From CAVSJA01 sp963728145 (GTDB lineage Bacteria > Bacteroidota > Bacteroidia > Chitinophagales > Chitinophagaceae): a stretch of DNA of 64,000 bases. The stretch spans positions 496,001 to 560,000 of the forward strand of contig CAVSJA010000002.1 of assembly GCA_963728145.1 (NCBI GenBank). The letters run 5' to 3'. Shown one piece after another: positions 60,070 through 64,000 of this stretch; position 1 is the first letter of the stretch; each line of letters starts with the position of its first letter. A program made the translations under genes and the position numbers. A model generated the notes under the pieces. It was not told where the DNA came from. It was given only the letters and a program-made list of their open reading frames with translations, and did no database searches.

Positions 60070-62877
60070 GTGGGTAAAAACTACGTTCTCCTTTTGATTT
60101 TCACTTCCTTCGCAACATTAACATTCGCACAAACCGTACGTCTTAGCGGTAAGGTCATCAATAGTAAAAATGAAGCCGTTCCCAGTGCGACAATCGCTGT
60201 AGAGGGGCTGGGTAAAGCATTGGCGGCTGATGTTGAAGGCAGGTTTAGCATTTTGTTGGAGACCGGAAAGAAATACACTATCACTGTATCCAGCTCGGGA
60301 TATAATTCAAAAACACTGGAAGAGGTAGAAGTTAAAGCAAATGAAGACAACACTATAACTATCACTCTTGAAGATAAAACGACACTTGAGCAAGTTGTAG
60401 TAAGAACCTCGGTACGCAAGGAAACAACCAGCGCTCTTATAAACTTCCAGAAGAATAATACTTCTGTGTCAAGTGGTTTGGCTGCCGACTTCATCAGGAG
60501 AACCCCGGATAAGAATACAGGCGAAGTTCTAAAACGAGTTAGTGGTACAAGTATTCAGGATAATAAATTTGTCATCGTTCGTGGTTTAGGAGATCGCTAC
60601 AACACTGCATTCCTCAACGGAGCACAGCTTCCAAGTTCTGAACCAGATAAGAAAGCATTCTCTTTTGATGTGATCCCGGCTCATATTGTCGACAATATTG
60701 TAATAAATAAAACGGCTACGCCTGATTTGACAGGTGAATTTGCCGGTGGCCTTGTGCAGGTAACTACTAAAGATGTTCCGACAAAAAACTTTCTAAACCT
60801 CGGAGTTCAATTTGGTTTCAATACAGTTTCAACTTTCAATGATTTCTTTTCTAATGAACGGGGCAAAAAAGATTGGATAGGTTTTGATGACGGAAGGAGA
60901 AAGCTGCCTACCGGATTTCCGGGAAGCAGACAGGAGTATAATGCATTGATCAATCAGCCAAATGGTGAGCAATTGCAATTGGATGCAACAAAACTTTTCC
61001 GGAACGATGTATATACTGAAAAGAAAAGCACTGCAGCCCCTCTTCAAACATACTCTCTCAGTTTAGGAACTGTTAAGAGATATAAGAATGGGGGTTCATT
61101 CGGTACGGTTGCTTCAGTGTTATATCGCAAGCAAATGTTTACTTATGAAGTTGATCGCGGGTTATATGAACAAGATGGAACGAAGGTTTTAGACTTCAAC
61201 GACGAACAAAACAAATATGCAGTTAACGTCGGGGCAATGCTCAACTTCGCTTATGTAAAAGGCAGACATAAAATATCTTTCAAAAACTTATTTAATCAAT
61301 TCTTTGAGGATAACTACTATACCCGTACTGGTTCAAATATCGAGCGCGGTGGAGATATTGCGCTTAAATCTTCAGTACTAAATCAACGTACTTTTTATAC
61401 TGGAATTTTTGAAGGCAATCACCAGCTCACCGACAAGGGATGGAAAGTTTATTGGAATGCCGCTTATTCGTTCAATGAGAAAAAACAACCGGACCTTAGA
61501 ACTTCAGCGTATTTCCGTTCCGGCATTGGTTCACAAAATCCTCTCGAATGGGATCAGGATGATACCCGGCGCTTCGATTCCAAACTACAAGACCATGGCT
61601 TTTCCGGAAATATAGCATTGACTATTCCATTTGATGCGTTCGGAGAAAAACAATCGTTTAAGGTTGGTGGTTCAGGGATACTCCGGTTTAGAGATTTCAG
61701 AAGCCGCATCTTCCGTTATGTTGAAACTTCTGATGCTGATTTCAACAATAGCTACCGCTATCTGCCCTACGATAAGATCTTCGATGATGCTAATATATCT
61801 GTGAATGGATTTGTGATGGATGAGTTCACAAACAATGAAGACAAATACTTCGCGATATCAAGCCAGAATTCAGGTTACCTGATGCTAGACAATAAATTCT
61901 CAGAGAAGTGGAGAGTGATCTGGGGAGCAAGATTGGAATTCTTTGAACAATTTCTTGAAACAAAGGACCGCTCTGCAAAACGAATTGTGATCAACCCGGA
62001 GCAGTACAAAGTGTTGCCTTCATTGAATATTGCATATAGCATCAATACAAAGAATATTGTTCGCTTGTCTGGTGCGATGACGGTTTCCCGTCCGGAATTC
62101 CGCGAGATCGCTCCCTTCCAGTTCTTCGATTATGAAGCAAATTTTGGAGTTGCGGGAAATCTGGATTTGAAAACAGCTGACATCTATAATTTCGATGTAC
62201 GTTATGAGATCTATCCGGGTGCTGGCGAAGCAATCACTATTGGTGGTTTTTACAAGCGCTTCATTAATCCTATAGAATTCCGTCTCGATCCAGGTAGTGT
62301 GGCTACACGCAGAAATTATTTCTATCAAAATGCAAAAGATGCAAACACTTATGGCATCGAGTTGGAAGTAAGAAAGAACCTGAAATTCCTCGGTGGCGAA
62401 TCTGACATCCTGAGTGATTTTAGTTTGTTTGCAAACTTCACTTATATATTTTCTGAGGTCAAGTTTAATGATGAGTTGCTAGGTAAGGTGGTTTCGGCTG
62501 ATCGTCCTGTACAAGGACAATCTCCTTACCTGATCAATGGTGGATTGCAGTATTCAAACAACGAGAGTGGTTGGAGCAGCTCTTTATTGTACAATCGTGT
62601 TGGAAGCCGGCTCACACTGGTAGGTTATAATTCACTGGGATTTTACGATGTATATGAGAACCCGCGTGACATATTAGATTTTCAAATTTCAAAGCGCATA
62701 CTTAAGAAGAGAGGAGAGTTACGACTCAGTTTCAGCGATGTTCTGGGACAGAGATACACATTCTATGAGAATGTAGATGGCAAACGTTCATATAACCCGG
62801 ATGTTGACAGGGTATTTAATTCCTATAAGCCTGGCTCTACCATTCAGATCGGATTCATTTATGATTTTGATTTATAA
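60070..62877 (+). CDS. TonB-dependent receptor with N-terminal carboxypeptidase-D-like domain
   Basis: 935 residues with a GTG start. A signal peptide (cleaved near LTFAQ) is followed by a CarboxypepD-regulatory-like domain (VRLSGKVINSKNEAVPSATI), a short TonB-box-like stretch (TTLEQVVVRTSVRKETTS), and the plug (NTGEVLKRVSGTSIQDNKFV, IVRGLGDRYNTAFLNGAQLP, AGGLVQVTTKDVP). The barrel ends in IQIGFIYDFDL. The following gene encodes a lipoprotein, and the regulatory array suggests uptake of a phosphorus compound, but the substrate is not shown by the sequence. Confidence 0.92.
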   Translation: MGKNYVLLLIFTSFATLTFAQTVRLSGKVINSKNEAVPSATIAVEGLGKALAADVEGRFSILLETGKKYTITVSSSGYNSKTLEEVEVKANEDNTITITLEDKTTLEQVVVRTSVRKETTSALINFQKNNTSVSSGLAADFIRRTPDKNTGEVLKRVSGTSIQDNKFVIVRGLGDRYNTAFLNGAQLPSSEPDKKAFSFDVIPAHIVDNIVINKTATPDLTGEFAGGLVQVTTKDVPTKNFLNLGVQFGFNTVSTFNDFFSNERGKKDWIGFDDGRRKLPTGFPGSRQEYNALINQPNGEQLQLDATKLFRNDVYTEKKSTAAPLQTYSLSLGTVKRYKNGGSFGTVASVLYRKQMFTYEVDRGLYEQDGTKVLDFNDEQNKYAVNVGAMLNFAYVKGRHKISFKNLFNQFFEDNYYTRTGSNIERGGDIALKSSVLNQRTFYTGIFEGNHQLTDKGWKVYWNAAYSFNEKKQPDLRTSAYFRSGIGSQNPLEWDQDDTRRFDSKLQDHGFSGNIALTIPFDAFGEKQSFKVGGSGILRFRDFRSRIFRYVETSDADFNNSYRYLPYDKIFDDANISVNGFVMDEFTNNEDKYFAISSQNSGYLMLDNKFSEKWRVIWGARLEFFEQFLETKDRSAKRIVINPEQYKVLPSLNIAYSINTKNIVRLSGAMTVSRPEFREIAPFQFFDYEANFGVAGNLDLKTADIYNFDVRYEIYPGAGEAITIGGFYKRFINPIEFRLDPGSVATRRNYFYQNAKDANTYGIELEVRKNLKFLGGESDILSDFSLFANFTYIFSEVKFNDELLGKVVSADRPVQGQSPYLINGGLQYSNNESGWSSSLLYNRVGSRLTLVGYNSLGFYDVYENPRDILDFQISKRILKKRGELRLSFSDVLGQRYTFYENVDGKRSYNPDVDRVFNSYKPGSTIQIGFIYDFDL

Positions 62878-62911
62878 ACACTGCTCTTAAAATTTTTTTA
62901 AACGACCAGAT

Positions 62912-64000
62912 ATGAAATTTATGAAACAAGCATTAATGGTGATTTTAAGTGTAGCGGCTCTTTCTTCCTGTATTAAGGTCGAGTTTAATGAGCCGACTAC
63001 TCCGCCTCCGCCGACCACCTCAACTATTATCGAAGGAACAATCGATAAGAGCACAACAATTACAAAAGGAAAGTATACACTTAAGGGATATGTTTATGTA
63101 AACAACGGGGCCATCCTTACCATTGAAGCAGGCACAGTGATCATGAGTGATGTTACAGAAAAAGGTGCGCTGATCGTCGAAAGAGGATCCAAGATTATTG
63201 CTGATGGAAGAGCTGACGCTCCGATAATATTTACTTCAGGAAAAGCATCTGGTCAAAGAGCTCAGGGTGACTGGGGAGGTATTATATTGTTAGGAAAAGC
63301 GCCAACAAACAGGCCGACTTCTCCGGCACCAATTATTGAGGGTGGTGTGAATCGTCCCTATGGCGGAACGGATCCGAATGATAATTCAGGTATAATTCGT
63401 TTTGTGCGCATTGAATTCACCGGAATTGCGGCTGAGCCTGGAAGTGAGATCAATGGTTTGACTTGCGGTGGTGTAGGAGCAGGAACTGTCCTGGAAAATA
63501 TCCAGTGTTCATATGGAGCTGATGACGGTTATGAATTCTTCGGTGGAACCGTGAATGCAAAAAATCTCATCTCCTTTGCCACATATGATGATGACTATGA
63601 TTTCGACTTTGGATATTCTGGTAAGATCCAGTTTGCCGTTGCACTTCGCGATAAAGGTGCGGATACAGACCAGGCAAATGGTATAGAGTGCGATAACGAT
63701 GGTACGGGTACAGCGGCTACTCCTTTCACCAAGCCACAACTATCTAACCTGACTCTTATCGGTCCTTATGATACAACTGGATCTGCTTCCACGCACGGTT
63801 TTAGCAATCGTTGGAGAAGAGCTACCCGATTTGTACTTAGAAACTCCATCCTGATGAGTCATCGCAAAGCAGGATTTTCGATGGAGTCAGCAGGTACAAC
63901 TACAGATTATAAAAACGGAGCTTCTGAATTCAAGAATAATATCGTTGCAGTTTATACAAAACCCTATGCTGCAAGTGACGCCGGTGCTTCTGGAGTTATG
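62912..64000 (+). CDS. Lipoprotein, beta-helix-like, cut by window end
   Basis: Open from ATG 62912 to the end of the window, 363 codons, no stop. The lipoprotein signal (ALMVILSVAALSSC, cysteine at residue 17) is followed by a proline-threonine linker (EPTTPPPPTTSTII) and a domain with GAILTIEAGTVIMSDVTEKG, GDWGGIILLGKAPTN and GADDGYEFFGGTVNAKNLIS. These resemble right-handed parallel beta-helix or right-handed-repeat proteins in Bacteroidota. It starts 34 bases after the TonB receptor and probably works on the outer surface with it. An alternative start is ATG 62921. Confidence 0.8.
   Translation, partial: MKFMKQALMVILSVAALSSCIKVEFNEPTTPPPPTTSTIIEGTIDKSTTITKGKYTLKGYVYVNNGAILTIEAGTVIMSDVTEKGALIVERGSKIIADGRADAPIIFTSGKASGQRAQGDWGGIILLGKAPTNRPTSPAPIIEGGVNRPYGGTDPNDNSGIIRFVRIEFTGIAAEPGSEINGLTCGGVGAGTVLENIQCSYGADDGYEFFGGTVNAKNLISFATYDDDYDFDFGYSGKIQFAVALRDKGADTDQANGIECDNDGTGTAATPFTKPQLSNLTLIGPYDTTGSASTHGFSNRWRRATRFVLRNSILMSHRKAGFSMESAGTTTDYKNGASEFKNNIVAVYTKPYAASDAGASGVM

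Noticed and set aside
1..64000. tRNA or rRNA genes
   Set aside because: I looked for cloverleaf arms with a TTCGA-type loop and for rRNA-like segments in the gaps and saw none convincing.

Overview
The window is chromosomal DNA of a member of the phylum Bacteroidota, most likely the Chitinophagaceae or a close relative. The evidence is a gldK-gldL-gldM-gldN cluster (gliding / type IX secretion), the lineage-specific pairs DUF4271-hemD and DUF4783-nadC, several TonB-dependent receptors, ECF sigma factors with membrane partners, and promoter-like TTG-N19/20-TAnnTTTG elements. I see no tRNA, rRNA, CRISPR array, prophage or plasmid function. The only mobile element is a REP-associated IS200-like transposase at 53.0-53.9 kb.

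Layout. 1-13.6 kb: a cut TonB-dependent receptor, amino-acid permease plus PLP lyase, TolC plus HlyD-type adaptor, gpsA, hemW, a BamA/TamA-like protein, DUF4271 and hemD. 13.9-23.8 kb: a DUF255 thioredoxin-domain protein, gldKLMN, uvrC (convergent) and a lipoprotein. 23.9-31.0 kb (minus strand): ECF sigma with a membrane/barrel partner, PepSY protein plus TonB receptor, gpmI. 31.2-39.7 kb: DUF4783-nadC, a SUI1/YciH factor, icd, apaG, a POT transporter, purD, tryptophan 2,3-dioxygenase. 39.8-49.2 kb: hydrolase plus MFS transporter, then the elongation-complex genes mreB-mreC-mreD-PBP2-rodA and an MBL-fold hydrolase. 49.4-56.6 kb (minus): a sigma factor with a repeat-containing membrane protein and a Spy-like protein, a frameshifted unknown gene, an orphan C-terminal transketolase subunit, the transposase island, galE and rfbA. 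56.7-64 kb: a phosphate cluster (PiT, DUF47, OprP-like porin, TonB receptor, cut lipoprotein) with what looks like an 11-bp-period Pho-box array.

Three signals are not explained by ordinary gene content. First, at least a dozen intergenic regions hold arrays of 6-10 nt 'words' repeated with small changes and followed by their reverse complement, so each folds into a long imperfect hairpin; the word differs from locus to locus. Some of these arrays are read into false N-terminal extensions of genes. Second, the transposase is bounded by two paired-REP blocks in opposite orientation, forming imperfect inverted repeats of about 80 bp. Third, 23 frame disruptions fall in nine genes, gldK, gldM, gldN, uvrC, mreB, a transketolase subunit, galE, rfbA and one unknown gene. 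Twenty of them are single extra bases at non-homopolymer sites. Removing each extra base restores a canonical family sequence, so residual assembly error is the most likely cause. Coordinates of these genes are given for the reconstructed full-length reading frame.
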